From positions 2,418,001-2,482,000 of the forward strand of contig NZ_CP077107.1 in NCBI RefSeq assembly GCF_019263745.1: a stretch of DNA of 64,000 bases. The letters are read 5' to 3'. The notes beneath the pieces were generated by a model. The model did no database searches, was not told the origin of the DNA, and was given only the letters and a program-made list of their open reading frames with translations. Source of the stretch: Methanospirillum hungatei. GTDB taxonomy: Archaea > Halobacteriota > Methanomicrobia > Methanomicrobiales > Methanospirillaceae. The translations under genes were made by a program, and so were the position numbers. Position 1 is the first letter of the stretch; each line of letters opens with the position of its first letter. Of this stretch, positions 19,072 to 28,384 are shown piece by piece.

Positions 19072-19914
19072 ATGAAGTTGAAAATCTTTCTGGTCGTGGT
19101 GCTTGGTATGATCATGATAATGGCAGGAGTGTCTGCCATGAATGAGATGAATGAATCAGAATCCGTTACCGGTTCTGAAGAAAACGCTTATCAGAATATA
19201 TCTCTTTTCACAGAAGAAGCAAAAGATGCATTCAGTCCGATTGATGATAAAATCATGATGGTGGCAGAGGGAGCATATGATTACTTAGTTTCAGGAGACG
19301 GTGAGAGCAAACAGGTATTCTTTGATACGTATGCATCGCTTGAAGGGGACATGGCAGCATTTGAAGAGAAAGCCGATCTGAAATCTGAAGGCGCTGGTGA
19401 GTTCAAGGCTAGCTATGATGAATTAACCGGGGCGGTCATTACCATGGAAACGCTCGCGGAGAAGGTGTTTGACTCATATGAGATGAATGAGACGATCGAT
19501 TCCAGAGATTTCGATGCTTTTGAGGCCGAAGTGGAACGGGCAATGACAGCTCAGGAGGCAGCATGGGATCTTGGATTCGACTCTGGGACGGGACTGATGA
19601 AACCAGGAACATACAGGGTTTTCCTTGCCGAATCACTCCATAAAGCAATCAAGGAATCCTATGCGTACCTGGTTTTGGGATCTGTGTCCGAGAAGGAAGA
19701 AGTTTTTGCTGCTTTTTCTGACTTTAATGAGACTGTTGCTGCAGCAGAAGAGCAGTACCCGGATGAATCCTTTGATGATCTAAAGAAGATCAAATCAGAT
19801 CTCATGCAAAGTGTAGAGAGGATCTTTGCCACCTATGAGGTAAAGGGTGTAGTCGATGTTGATGAATTTGCAGATCTTAAGAGCCTTGTTGAATCATTCT
19901 ATAGAATTACCTAA
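19072..19914 (+). CDS. secreted helical protein with an internal duplication, function unknown
   Basis: The protein, about 280 residues, begins with a signal peptide (MKLKIFLVVVLGMIMIMAGVSA), so it is exported. The start at 19072 is chosen because an AGGAG site lies at the right distance upstream; an in-frame upstream ATG at 19036 is not supported. The mature part is acidic and almost wholly helical. It appears to contain two related halves, as KQVFFDTYASLEGDMAAFEE in the first resembles EEVFAAFSDFNETVAAAEEQ in the second, each preceded by a Y-(D/A)-YLV segment. That looks like two four-helix-bundle sensory-type modules, but with no kinase or receptor part. No family was recognised. Confidence 0.7.
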   Translation: MKLKIFLVVVLGMIMIMAGVSAMNEMNESESVTGSEENAYQNISLFTEEAKDAFSPIDDKIMMVAEGAYDYLVSGDGESKQVFFDTYASLEGDMAAFEEKADLKSEGAGEFKASYDELTGAVITMETLAEKVFDSYEMNETIDSRDFDAFEAEVERAMTAQEAAWDLGFDSGTGLMKPGTYRVFLAESLHKAIKESYAYLVLGSVSEKEEVFAAFSDFNETVAAAEEQYPDESFDDLKKIKSDLMQSVERIFATYEVKGVVDVDEFADLKSLVESFYRIT

Positions 19915-20441
19915 TCGTGCAAACAACCAGAGAAGCAGGTTCCGGAAAAATTGAGGGGTATATGGTGCTCTTTCTTAATCATCCGGCGACTGCAATTCTT
20001 TAATTGATTCTTTTTTACATGGATCCGGGTCAGAAAGAATCTGTGGGTAATGCGTAGTTGCCGGAATTTTCAATGAAATTAACGGATTATATTTTGTTGA
20101 TACCGTACATAACCGAGGATTTCCTCTGAATGATGACCCGGACTAGGTCTGCTCCAACTTCGATCATCAACGATTGTTCTATTCCGACGACTGCCTGAAA
20201 AGAGGCTTATTTATACCTTTATCAGGAAGATCTCTCTAGGTTTTTATTTTTTTACCGGATTTATCTGGTAGATGGTATTTGTGGGATCCTCAATTATCAA
20301 ACAGTTTTGAATGGAGAATTTTTCTTATCTGATGATTTTTAATCTCTTCTTTTTATCGGGGCTTGTTCTCAACTCTTAAATACTTTCTTTGTGGGGTGTT
20401 TCTCGTTATTTCAAATCATGCCATCCGTAGATTTTTCATAA
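19915..20441. other. 527-base convergent intergenic region
   Basis: This lies between the secreted-protein gene (plus) and the end of fwdC (minus), so it should hold two terminators. A T-rich run at about 20239-20252 could terminate plus-strand transcription. No gene, RNA gene or repeat is seen. Confidence 0.4.
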
Positions 20442-21203
20442 TCATGTGCTATCTTCAGTTGACATTTCAATTATCATCTCCCCCTTCCCTTTGTTTGCAA
20501 CATCCCCGTGGTATATCATCATACCCTCCTTCTCCTCTATCTTCTCAAATGATGGGAGCATATTATATACCCTTCCCCGGATTACTAACGTCCCTTTTGC
20601 CATATTCGCTCCGGGAATCCAGACATCTCCATCAATTATTAACGAGCCTCCCCGCATTTCGGCCCCGGCAAACATTCCTGCATTTCCATGCACATGAATC
20701 TCTCCTCCGGTCAGGTATTCTCCAAGATAGTCTCCAGCGTTTCCAAACACTTCTATCTTACCACCTCGCATACCTCTTTTTTCACCACGGTACCCGGATC
20801 CACAATAATCGCCGGCATTCCCATGACATACTATTGATCCGGCCCGCATCTCACGGCCAAGCCAGCCATCAGCATTCCCGTGAATCGCAATATTTCCACC
20901 TCGCATGAAATTACCGCAATGCATTCCGATATCACCTTCGATGGTGATCGTTCCGGAGGACATATACTCACCAACCCTTTTAACCCGGCTTGTATCTCCC
21001 CTTAAGACTACAACGATATTCTCCGGGGAGTTGACGTTCCCTTCCTTTCTGACAGTAAAAATATCTTCAAGACGGCGTTTTTTGTTACCTTCCCATACAA
21101 AAAGCTCCCGATTACCAATAAAATTCATTGGAATGATCATTTCAGCCTCTATGGGTATGAATGGCTTTGCCCTTGATTTCATGGTAAGGGTGACCTGCAT
21201 CAT
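20442..21203 (-). CDS. fwdC: formylmethanofuran dehydrogenase subunit C
   Basis: A 253-residue subunit with the repeated glycine-rich beta-helix typical of FwdC/FmdC and of the glutamate synthase alpha C-terminal domain: GNAGDYCGSGYRGEKRG, GNAGDYLGEYLTGG, GNAGMFAGAEMRGG. FwdC holds the FwdA and FwdB subunits together in the complex that reduces CO2 to formylmethanofuran. It is the last gene of the eha-fwd run, overlapping fwdA by four bases. Whether the enzyme is the tungsten (Fwd) or molybdenum (Fmd) isoform cannot be settled from sequence. Confidence 0.92.
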   Translation of the reverse strand: MMQVTLTMKSRAKPFIPIEAEMIIPMNFIGNRELFVWEGNKKRRLEDIFTVRKEGNVNSPENIVVVLRGDTSRVKRVGEYMSSGTITIEGDIGMHCGNFMRGGNIAIHGNADGWLGREMRAGSIVCHGNAGDYCGSGYRGEKRGMRGGKIEVFGNAGDYLGEYLTGGEIHVHGNAGMFAGAEMRGGSLIIDGDVWIPGANMAKGTLVIRGRVYNMLPSFEKIEEKEGMMIYHGDVANKGKGEMIIEMSTEDST

Positions 21204-22900
21204 TTGTCAACACCCGTCTTTATCGCGACACCCCGTTTGACATATTCATCCTGCACTAAGTAATTCTCAAGATCCACCGAGTAAAACCGTGAAAATTTTT
21301 CAACAAACCGGGGACTTTTCATGATATCCATGTCGTCAGGCAAATCAGAATGTACCCAGAATGTTCGATTTGCAACACCCCGAATAACCTCTCCATCCTT
21401 ACTTACTACAATCCCGTCTTTTAATGTATACAAAGTCTGCTGAAATGCTCCAATAACCTCTTCATATTGTAGGGAAGGATCTGTTTGATCTGGTTTTAAT
21501 GGATAAATTGCAATATCTGCAAGAGATCCTTCTCTGAAGTGCCCCTTTCCCTGCTCGATAAGACCAAGAGCTTTTGCCTGTCCTGAACGAGTCATTACCG
21601 CGATATCTTCATAGCTCAGCTCGCGATCGATGGTTCCGAGTGATGTTCGTTCAGTTGTCAGTTTATGAACCTGTCCAAGTTCTTTTTCCCGATATTTATT
21701 GGACATCAAAAGGCCAATTATCTCCGGATATTTAACAAATGGGGCCCCATTTGGATTATCTGTCGTGAGCATACACTGCCAGGGGTTTTTGATAAGAAGG
21801 GCAAGTTCAAGACCAATTGCCCACATGATACTGTTCACTAAACTCTTTCGGCTATAATAAACGGGAATAACTCCTGACCCGGTCTCAAGCTCAACATCAT
21901 GATTGCTCCATTTGTTACGATGGAGGGTATAGAGCCGGAATTCCATCGGACCGTCGGCTGTCATCGTCATCGTGCGGCCAAACATGACCTGGCCCATATC
22001 AATAACAACCTGTGGTTTGATATTTACTGATCCAGCGATCTTTTCAGCTTCAGAACGAATGTCTCCCCAAGTATTCCCCCCATAGGAATGGAACTGAACA
22101 TGGGTGAGATACAATGTCTGTCGGTCCGAATTCAGGTCAGATGGAATGTCAAGGGTCTGTAGTGTCGTTCGATAATTTCCCGGCATCCCAAGGTTATTGC
22201 AGTGGAGGTGAACCGAGTGGGGAAGGTGCAGGTATTCGCAGGCTTTTATCGTGACATCAATGATCTGTCTGGGGGTAATATCCCAGTTTGGAACCACCTC
22301 ATCAATTCCTGAAAGATCATCACCAAATCCCCAAGCTTCAGTTCCTCCCGGATTCGTTAATTTAATACCAAAACCCTTGACTGCAGAAAGTGTCCATCCG
22401 ATAACAGCCGCCGCTTGTCTGATATCATTGTCACCCACTGCTTCAAAAAGACTCCAATTTCCATCAAAAAGAGTATTTGCAAGCATATCCTGCATGGGAG
22501 TTGCAGCAAACTCCTCATGGGTGTGGCGGGCTTCCATAGGTGCCATTGCCCCTTCAAGGAGCGTTGTGTACCCCATTTTGCTGTACCGGTAACTGTTCCC
22601 ATACGTAGTCGGTACAGTATATCCTGATGTAGGATACATAGGCCCACGTCGTGGAGTTCTTCCGGCCCTCATATCTTCAGGGCTCATATATCTGCCAAAA
22701 TTCACTTTTGTTCCACAAACATGGGTATGTGAATCAATTCCACCCGGAAGAGTGAGATTTTTTCCAGCGTCAATGACCTGACTGGTTCCAGAGACTTTGT
22801 CGACAATCCGGCCATCACGGATGGGAATATCCATAATATCCCCATGGATTCCCTGAAGAGGATCAATAACAAAGGCATTTTTTATCAGGAGCTCACGCAT
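21200..22900 (-). CDS. fwdA: formylmethanofuran dehydrogenase subunit A
   Basis: A 566-residue amidohydrolase-fold subunit that condenses formate, made in FwdB, with methanofuran at a binuclear metal site. Visible ligands are His58 and His60 (GGIDSHTHV), a lysine in VKGFGIKLTNPGG that would be carboxylated, histidines in SVHLHCNN and YLTHVQFH, and an aspartate in LTTDNPNGAPF. The length matches family members. It overlaps fwdB by eight bases and fwdC by four, indicating coupled translation. No truncation or odd residue was noticed. Confidence 0.95.
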   Translation of the reverse strand: MRELLIKNAFVIDPLQGIHGDIMDIPIRDGRIVDKVSGTSQVIDAGKNLTLPGGIDSHTHVCGTKVNFGRYMSPEDMRAGRTPRRGPMYPTSGYTVPTTYGNSYRYSKMGYTTLLEGAMAPMEARHTHEEFAATPMQDMLANTLFDGNWSLFEAVGDNDIRQAAAVIGWTLSAVKGFGIKLTNPGGTEAWGFGDDLSGIDEVVPNWDITPRQIIDVTIKACEYLHLPHSVHLHCNNLGMPGNYRTTLQTLDIPSDLNSDRQTLYLTHVQFHSYGGNTWGDIRSEAEKIAGSVNIKPQVVIDMGQVMFGRTMTMTADGPMEFRLYTLHRNKWSNHDVELETGSGVIPVYYSRKSLVNSIMWAIGLELALLIKNPWQCMLTTDNPNGAPFVKYPEIIGLLMSNKYREKELGQVHKLTTERTSLGTIDRELSYEDIAVMTRSGQAKALGLIEQGKGHFREGSLADIAIYPLKPDQTDPSLQYEEVIGAFQQTLYTLKDGIVVSKDGEVIRGVANRTFWVHSDLPDDMDIMKSPRFVEKFSRFYSVDLENYLVQDEYVKRGVAIKTGVDK

Positions 22901-24197
22901 TTCCTTTCAACTCCTTAATTCTGCTATATATCTGTTCTAATAGGGAGGTATCGGTTGGATAGCCGTTGTCAAGGAATTTCCGGGTTCTGATTGGAATGCC
23001 ATCCATACGGTATGCTGTTCCTTCTGCATCAATGCCATTGACTGCTGATGGTATCTGGAGGGTACAAAGGTGGGTTGTTGCACTTGGATATGGATCAAAG
23101 AGAATGGTGGGTATCTTTGCAAGATGTTCTGAACACACACGAGGAAAATGAGCACCAGGATCACTTGCCATAATCAGGGCTGCATCAGCTTCTCCACGAG
23201 CCAGGATATCCACCGCGGTTGTCTCACCAGGATTATAAAATGCGATTCCTCGTGAATAATCTACAGCAAATGGATACCCACTTATCCAGGTGAAGACTTC
23301 GTTTGATCCGTATACATTTGAATGTCCTCGCATCGGGGATATGGTCCATTTCGTATGACGATTTAATTCATCAACAAATTCGATTGCATTCCGAATATTT
23401 TTGTATTTACCCCCGGTCATCGTAACACCGACCCCAAAGAAAAGGGCCCCAAATTTTGCTTGTTTACAGATATCTGCAACCCTGATAAGCTGACTTTTTG
23501 GAACCCCTGCAACCATATCCGGGATAATGTCTGCTCTTCCCCTGATTATTGTTCGAAGAGCTGAAAGGACGTGATAATCACCACCCTGTTCTAACTGGAC
23601 ATACTCAGTTGCGATCTCTGCGGTTGCAGTTTTCCTGACATCAACTACGATAACCTTACGTTCACGAAATGCGTTATGAAAAAAATATGCATCTGCGTAA
23701 TTTGTATACCTGCTTAGATGCCTCGGGTGGGCCTCGATTGGATTGGAACCCCAATAAATTATGGTATCCGCCCGGTTCTTTACCTGTCCGAGTGTGCATC
23801 CCGGATGACCTACTTCTTGAATCGCCAGAATAGAGGGTCCATGACACACTGATGTTGTACTATCAACGACACCTCCGATAAGTTCCGCCAGATGAGCACC
23901 GATTGCCTGAGTTTCTGTCACACATCCGGACCATCCATACAGAAGGGGGCGATCTGCTTCTGATAGTATTTGTACAGCGTAATCGATTGCTTCTTCATAG
24001 GAGACATCTATCCATTGATCCCCTTTTCGCATAATCGGCCCTTTTAGGCGGTTTCCTGCATCATCTAAAAATTTGTGGGCACCTAATGTACAGGCATTCT
24101 CAACGCCGGATATTTTTCTGTCGGTCAATTCTATGAGAATATCATCACAAAGACAACCACAATACGGGCAGACAACATGTCTTATATTATCTACCAT
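22893..24197 (-). CDS. fwdB: formylmethanofuran dehydrogenase subunit B
   Basis: This is the molybdopterin-containing catalytic subunit that reduces CO2 to formate. Near the N-terminus is a [4Fe-4S] cysteine set (HVVCPYCGCLCDD with a further cysteine in ENACTLG). The metal-ligand cysteine is in TTSVCHGPS (Cys122 counting from the upstream GTG, Cys118 from the chosen ATG). It is a cysteine, not a selenocysteine codon. The ATG at 24197 is preferred because it follows GGTGGTG at ribosome-site distance; an in-frame GTG at 24209 would add four residues. It overlaps the end of fwdD. Confidence 0.95.
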   Translation of the reverse strand: MVDNIRHVVCPYCGCLCDDILIELTDRKISGVENACTLGAHKFLDDAGNRLKGPIMRKGDQWIDVSYEEAIDYAVQILSEADRPLLYGWSGCVTETQAIGAHLAELIGGVVDSTTSVCHGPSILAIQEVGHPGCTLGQVKNRADTIIYWGSNPIEAHPRHLSRYTNYADAYFFHNAFRERKVIVVDVRKTATAEIATEYVQLEQGGDYHVLSALRTIIRGRADIIPDMVAGVPKSQLIRVADICKQAKFGALFFGVGVTMTGGKYKNIRNAIEFVDELNRHTKWTISPMRGHSNVYGSNEVFTWISGYPFAVDYSRGIAFYNPGETTAVDILARGEADAALIMASDPGAHFPRVCSEHLAKIPTILFDPYPSATTHLCTLQIPSAVNGIDAEGTAYRMDGIPIRTRKFLDNGYPTDTSLLEQIYSRIKELKGNA

Positions 24198-24576
24198 ATG
24201 GGACACCACCCAGTTTTCGCATTAGTTCACCAACACTTGGAATTTTGTCCCCGGTCCCCTCTATCTCTCCTTCTGCCTCTTTAAAATCAGGCATCCCTGT
24301 GCTATGAGTGGTTCCTCCGACAAGGTAATTTGCATATGGTCCGAGTGGTAGAAATCCGGTTCCTCTTTTTATAGTTTCATCAGAAATGGCCCGGAGTACA
24401 ACTGATCCATCTGATACCGTAACCATGACCCGTTCACCATCATCGACCCCCATCTCCATCATATCAACAGGATTGAGTCGTATTGTGGATGCCTCCCGGT
24501 AATATTCTGATGAATTTTTCTGATCTACGTGAGAACCCTGCACAACAGTTCTGCCAGTATTTATTCGGATTTTCAT
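24187..24576 (-). CDS. fwdD: formylmethanofuran dehydrogenase subunit D
   Basis: A 129-residue protein with the molybdopterin-dinucleotide binding fold that completes the active site together with FwdB. Diagnostic blocks are TIRLNPVDMMEMGVDDGERV, VVLRAISDE and GFLPLGPYANYLVGGTTH with the terminal glycine-rich loop. It overlaps the preceding polyferredoxin gene by four bases and fwdB by eleven. Its position directly after a hydrogenase polyferredoxin is the joint of the eha-fwd supercluster. Confidence 0.92.
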   Translation of the reverse strand: MKIRINTGRTVVQGSHVDQKNSSEYYREASTIRLNPVDMMEMGVDDGERVMVTVSDGSVVLRAISDETIKRGTGFLPLGPYANYLVGGTTHSTGMPDFKEAEGEIEGTGDKIPSVGELMRKLGGVPYGR

Positions 24577-25184
24577 GACTCCTCCTCAATCTGGAGAGGT
24601 TCAAGAACCCGTGCTACGAGAATTGATCGGGTAGGGCATTGCTCTTCACAGGTCTTGCATCCGGTACATTTGTCCTCATGAAACACCGTGTTGATCCCTT
24701 TGTATACCCTCATAATGACCTCATCTGAGGTGCTTGTCCCTTTGGCGGCAAGTTGGGGATCTATCTCTTTGTTGACCGGGCAAGCAACTGTGCAACTTCC
24801 ACAACCCATGCAGGTAACCGGATTTACCGTGATGTGGAACTGGAACTGCATGTATGTGCCATCCTGAGCATTTTTTGTATGAACCCGTCCAGCATCAAGA
24901 ACCAGTTCCGGGCAAATCTCAACACACAGGCCACACCTGATGCAATGCCCAAGGTGTATCACTGGTTTCCATTCTCCAGGCTTCTCAGTTCTGACAATTT
25001 CTATTGCTCCAGGAGCCGGGCACACCATCATACATTGAAAACAATGCGTACACTCTCTTCCAGTCAGATGGGGAAATTCCCTGAAATGGGGTGGAGTTGT
25101 CAGAGGGGCGGTTTTCGCGAGGAAAAATGTTTTAATCCACTCCGGCCTGGCCATATGTTGAATATATGATAGGATGGATCTCAT
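24573..25184 (-). CDS. polyferredoxin with four [4Fe-4S] motifs linking Eha and Fwd
   Basis: 203 residues with four cysteine motifs: CTHCFQCMMVCP, CIRCGLCVEICP, CMGCGSCTVACP and CTGCKTCEEQCP, enough for four [4Fe-4S] clusters. The N-terminal part before the first motif resembles NuoI/MbhN-type subunits that dock on a hydrogenase membrane arm. It lies 3 bases after the hydrogenase large-subunit gene and overlaps fwdD. It is therefore well placed to carry electrons from the [NiFe] module to ferredoxin or directly to formylmethanofuran dehydrogenase. It would be an EhaP/EhaQ-type subunit; which one cannot be decided. Confidence 0.88.
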   Translation of the reverse strand: MRSILSYIQHMARPEWIKTFFLAKTAPLTTPPHFREFPHLTGRECTHCFQCMMVCPAPGAIEIVRTEKPGEWKPVIHLGHCIRCGLCVEICPELVLDAGRVHTKNAQDGTYMQFQFHITVNPVTCMGCGSCTVACPVNKEIDPQLAAKGTSTSDEVIMRVYKGINTVFHEDKCTGCKTCEEQCPTRSILVARVLEPLQIEEES

Positions 25185-25187
25185 GGG

Positions 25188-26273
25188 TTACCTCTCAGTA
25201 CAGGCAATACACGGGTCAGAGCTGATATATGCCGCAGTGACATCTGCAACCGATGTTACACCCGGAATCATGTATCGTGCACATGCTTCGATGTTCATAA
25301 TAGACGGGGTCTGGATAGATATCTCCTGGATTCTTCCATGGGTGTCTGATTTTACCCGGTAGGTTAGTTCTCCCCGGGGTGCTTCACCCTGATGAGTGGT
25401 CTCTCCTCTTCCAATAGTACCTCCTCCCCGTATTTTTCCCTCTGGCAGGGTACGGATAACTGATCTAATCAGATCCACACTCTGTAATATTTCCTGGAAA
25501 CGAAGCATAACCCTGGCATAGTTATCCCCTTCAGTCCGTACGAGAGGCGAGAAGTTCAGTCTCTGGTATGTCGGATGATCTGACCTGCAGTCGGTTGTAA
25601 TACCACAGGCCCGTGCAGTGGGCCCGACTGCGTGGATGAGCTCTGCCTGCTCCCGTGTCATCACTCCGATTCCCTTACTTCGAAGTCCGATAAGCGGTCC
25701 GGATTCAAACATATTCATGTACCGGCGGGTTTCACGCTCAACATCATCCATGGCGTTCATAATCCGCGTAAGGTCTTCACTATCAGGGTCAAACCGTACT
25801 CCTCCCGGAATGATATATGCACAGGTAACCCTGGCACCGGTAAGATATTCGAGCATGTCCATGACCGTTTCACGGATATTGAGGAGATACATCCCGATGG
25901 TCTCATGTTCGATGGTATAACAGTACGAGAAGTTTGCAATGAGGTGACTTTGCATCCGGTCTAGCTCATTTGCCAACACCCGGAGGTATGCTGCCCGATC
26001 TGGAACCATGACTCCTGATATCTTCTCCATCGTCTCGATAAACACAAAGTTATGGATGACTGAACAGATTCCACACACCCGTTCAGCAAGGAACATGACT
26101 TCCTGCCAGGGTCTGCCGACCATTATCCGTTCTATTCCTTTCTTCATGTATCCAAGCTCTACTTCTGCTGCAAGGATCTGTTCGCCGAATGTCTCACACT
26201 TTATCCGGCATGGTTCCTTGAAGATGGGATGTACTGGTCCGAGCGGAATTGATACATCAACTGTTTTTCTCAT
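25188..26273 (-). CDS. ehaO: energy-converting hydrogenase A large subunit
   Basis: The 361-residue [NiFe] catalytic subunit. Both nickel-ligand pairs are intact: Cys67/Cys70 in ERVCGICS and Cys355/Cys358 in DPCIACTER. The protein ends at that arginine, so there is no C-terminal extension of the kind removed by hydrogenase maturation proteases. Together with EhaN and the membrane subunits it should oxidise H2 and reduce low-potential ferredoxin at the expense of the ion gradient. Its stop is 3 bases from the polyferredoxin start, and the small-subunit stop overlaps its start. Confidence 0.93.
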   Translation of the reverse strand: MRKTVDVSIPLGPVHPIFKEPCRIKCETFGEQILAAEVELGYMKKGIERIMVGRPWQEVMFLAERVCGICSVIHNFVFIETMEKISGVMVPDRAAYLRVLANELDRMQSHLIANFSYCYTIEHETIGMYLLNIRETVMDMLEYLTGARVTCAYIIPGGVRFDPDSEDLTRIMNAMDDVERETRRYMNMFESGPLIGLRSKGIGVMTREQAELIHAVGPTARACGITTDCRSDHPTYQRLNFSPLVRTEGDNYARVMLRFQEILQSVDLIRSVIRTLPEGKIRGGGTIGRGETTHQGEAPRGELTYRVKSDTHGRIQEISIQTPSIMNIEACARYMIPGVTSVADVTAAYISSDPCIACTER

Positions 26274-26722
26274 CTCCGGATCTCCCAGTCTTTGAAAATC
26301 AGAGGAGCTACTGATAGGATTGCCTGAATGATCTCTGTAGGTCGTGGAGGACAGCCGGGAACCTCTGCAGCAATCGGGATATAACTCTTAGCAGGAGCTT
26401 TTGTGAGTGTCTGTGGCCTTGAAAAGACACATCCCGATATCGGGCAGTTTCCAATGGACACCGCTACCTTGGGTTCAGGGATTTTATCCCATACCATTTT
26501 CAATTTGTCTTCCCACTGGGGCGTCACACCTCCGATAACCAGAAGTACATCCGCTTCACGGGGATTATTATGGACATAGATACCGTATTGTTCAAGATCA
26601 TAACGGGGAGACAGACATGCCAGGACTTCGATATCACACCCATTACAAGAACCAGTATCTACATAACAGACATGAATGGATCGTTGTCTGACAGCATTTT
26701 TTACTGACTGAAGCAATGTCAT
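26270..26722 (-). CDS. ehaN: energy-converting hydrogenase A small subunit
   Basis: A 150-residue small subunit carrying one proximal [4Fe-4S] cluster. Its likely ligands are Cys26 and Cys29 ([10 protein letters not shown]), Cys93 (GNCPISG) and Cys124 (PGCPPRP). The length matches the compact NuoB-like small subunits of membrane-bound energy-converting hydrogenases. It overlaps EhaM and EhaO by four bases each. Confidence 0.93.
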   Translation of the reverse strand: MTLLQSVKNAVRQRSIHVCYVDTGSCNGCDIEVLACLSPRYDLEQYGIYVHNNPREADVLLVIGGVTPQWEDKLKMVWDKIPEPKVAVSIGNCPISGCVFSRPQTLTKAPAKSYIPIAAEVPGCPPRPTEIIQAILSVAPLIFKDWEIRR

Positions 26723-27096
26723 GATGAAATCTCCCCAAATAGTAATCTTCGAAGGATTACCCGAACGTTTTCAGGATCATCGGGGTTATCTGTGACTTCC
26801 CTGAGTGATTTGTCCAAATCCGCCTGGGATATAACGGGGATAAATCTGGTAAAAAGATCATACCCGATTTCTCGTCTGACACCTTCATTTCGATCTACCT
26901 GATTCATCCAGCTGTCAAATCTTGCTCCAAGAGATTCAAGCATCATCATATCAAGGTTTTCTATAAGGAGCCGTCGCATCTTCATAGGAGGGATTTCAAG
27001 CAGATCTGCACAGGCTGTGATCACTTTTTTATGATATGGACTTTTGAGAATAGCATATTTCATCTCATACAGGTCACGTTCGTATACTTCTGTCAT
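26719..27096 (-). CDS. ehaM: Eha subunit M (DUF1959-type soluble subunit)
   Basis: About 125 residues, soluble, rich in charged helices, of the DUF1959/EhaM type found between the membrane genes and the hydrogenase pair. The start at 27096 is chosen over the longer frame beginning at 27153. The ATG has a GGAGG site eight bases upstream and overlaps the previous stop as ATGA, whereas the longer frame would overlap the previous gene by 60 bases. Its biochemical role is unknown. Confidence 0.82.
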   Translation of the reverse strand: MTEVYERDLYEMKYAILKSPYHKKVITACADLLEIPPMKMRRLLIENLDMMMLESLGARFDSWMNQVDRNEGVRREIGYDLFTRFIPVISQADLDKSLREVTDNPDDPENVRVILRRLLFGEISS

Positions 27097-27338
27097 ACCA
27101 GTCCTCCGGATTTTAAAATCGCGTACAGCCCGAAAAGGAGAATACATATCCATATTGCGATCATTTCACCCGTATGAAGCATGTGATCTTCCTTTGTATA
27201 TGGGAGAACTGCAAGAAAAGCCAGAAGGGCAATTCCAATAATTGCCTGCCACAAAACATGCCCCTGAATGAGTTCCATGGCAAATAGCAATCCATAAACA
27301 ATTGCTCCTCCCAGGAGGGTTATCTGAATCCGGTTCAT
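27093..27338 (-). CDS. Eha small membrane subunit (EhaK/EhaL-like)
   Basis: An 81-residue protein with three predicted membrane helices (LLGGAIVYGLLFAMELI, AIIGIALLAFLAVL, MIAIWICILLFGLYAIL). It is placed where EhaK or EhaL occurs in other eha operons; sequence alone does not tell which. It overlaps ehaJ and ehaM by four bases. It is presumably part of the membrane arm. Confidence 0.75.
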   Translation of the reverse strand: MNRIQITLLGGAIVYGLLFAMELIQGHVLWQAIIGIALLAFLAVLPYTKEDHMLHTGEMIAIWICILLFGLYAILKSGGLV

Positions 27339-28177
27339 CCCATCACTCCTGTGAATATGATGTATATTGCAAGAATTCCTGTAATGACTGTTTGCAGGGC
27401 TACGGCATCAAATGGTGAGAGCATGGGAGTAAAAGCACAAACGAATGAGAGGGAGACAAGGAGAACCAGCATTGCGAGCAGCATCAGATACCAGGGAAGC
27501 CCTCCGATAAAGAGCAGAACGAACACTGATAGTAAAACAAATGTTTTGAGAGCATAGGCAACCTCTAGCCCTGCCCTCCAGACACCGAAGTGTTCAGTCC
27601 GGTTTCCTGAAACAATCTCCTTCGCTTCAATAATCGAAAATGGTCCGTAATGCATTTTTGATAGAATAACGATATAAAGAGCGATGGCGATAGGAAATGC
27701 CCCGATTAATAATGGCCCATGTGCCTGCTGGTATGCAATGATGTCACTGATCATAAGCGATCCGGTAACTACATAAATTCCAGCAATTGTTGCAAATAGG
27801 GGGATCTCTGATGCTGCCGACATGACTGATCGGATAGCCCCGAATTTACCATATGGGGATCCAGATGAGAGTCCAAGCCCATGTTCAGTAATTTTGTGAA
27901 GCATAAATACAGCAAAGAGGAGAAGAAGGCTCCCACCACTAAATACAATATAGAATGCCCCGGTCCAGATTGCGATGGATACTGCCACTATGAAAACGAA
28001 CATTGGCATACTCGCTGTTTTCGGTATCCATGTCTGTTTAAACGAAAATTTTAGAGTGTGTAATATTTCCTGCCAAACCGGCGGTCCGGGTCGTCCCTGT
28101 ATTCTGGCGATTACTTTCCGATGTATGCCATGAAAGAGAAGGCCGATAAAAACTGCTGGAATTATCAGTGTTATCAT
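27335..28177 (-). CDS. ehaJ: energy-converting hydrogenase A subunit J (NuoH-like)
   Basis: About 280 residues, seven or eight membrane helices, homologous to complex I subunit NuoH. Visible family traits are RKVIARIQGRPGPPVWQEI after the first helix, the acidic SSAASEIPLF-type loop (here VMSAASEIPLF), and the glutamate-rich GPFSIIEAKEIVSGNRTEH. It links the hydrogenase module to the ion-translocating arm. The start at 28177 (MITLIIPAVFIGLL) is preferred. A longer frame reaching 28270 would run 93 bases into ehaI and add a non-helical leader. Confidence 0.9.
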   Translation of the reverse strand: MITLIIPAVFIGLLFHGIHRKVIARIQGRPGPPVWQEILHTLKFSFKQTWIPKTASMPMFVFIVAVSIAIWTGAFYIVFSGGSLLLLFAVFMLHKITEHGLGLSSGSPYGKFGAIRSVMSAASEIPLFATIAGIYVVTGSLMISDIIAYQQAHGPLLIGAFPIAIALYIVILSKMHYGPFSIIEAKEIVSGNRTEHFGVWRAGLEVAYALKTFVLLSVFVLLFIGGLPWYLMLLAMLVLLVSLSFVCAFTPMLSPFDAVALQTVITGILAIYIIFTGVMG

Positions 28178-28178
28178 G

Positions 28179-28382
28179 TTAATACCCGGTAAAGGGGATA
28201 TCCCCATCTGTATTCGATGCATTCCACCAGAGAAAGAGTGCCAGGATGAAGAGCGGAAAGGTAAGTACAATTATTACAACTGCAAGCCATCCCGGTTCAA
28301 TTCCGATAGAAACGGCATATGATGCAAGTCCAAGAATTATTGCCGTGATGATTGTTACTATCAGATATGACTCTTTTTTCAT
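28179..28382 (-). CDS. ehaI: Eha small membrane subunit I
   Basis: A 67-residue protein with two hydrophobic helices (YLIVTIITAIILGLASYAV and WLAVVIIVLTFPLFILALFLW). It sits between ehaH and ehaJ, where EhaI is expected, with only 2-base gaps. Function within the membrane arm is unknown. Confidence 0.8.
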   Translation of the reverse strand: MKKESYLIVTIITAIILGLASYAVSIGIEPGWLAVVIIVLTFPLFILALFLWWNASNTDGDIPFTGY

Positions 28383-28384
28383 TA

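Noticed and set aside
20363-20908. Plus-strand open frame of 181 codons opposite fwdC
   Set aside because: It mirrors the repetitive, glycine-rich fwdC sequence, is low-complexity (serine, proline, histidine) and has no ribosome site. fwdC on the other strand is clearly the real gene.
24099-24138. Selenocysteine-type active site in FwdB
   Set aside because: The expected metal-ligand position (VCHGPS) is an ordinary cysteine codon and no in-frame TGA occurs, so the subunit is a cysteine form.
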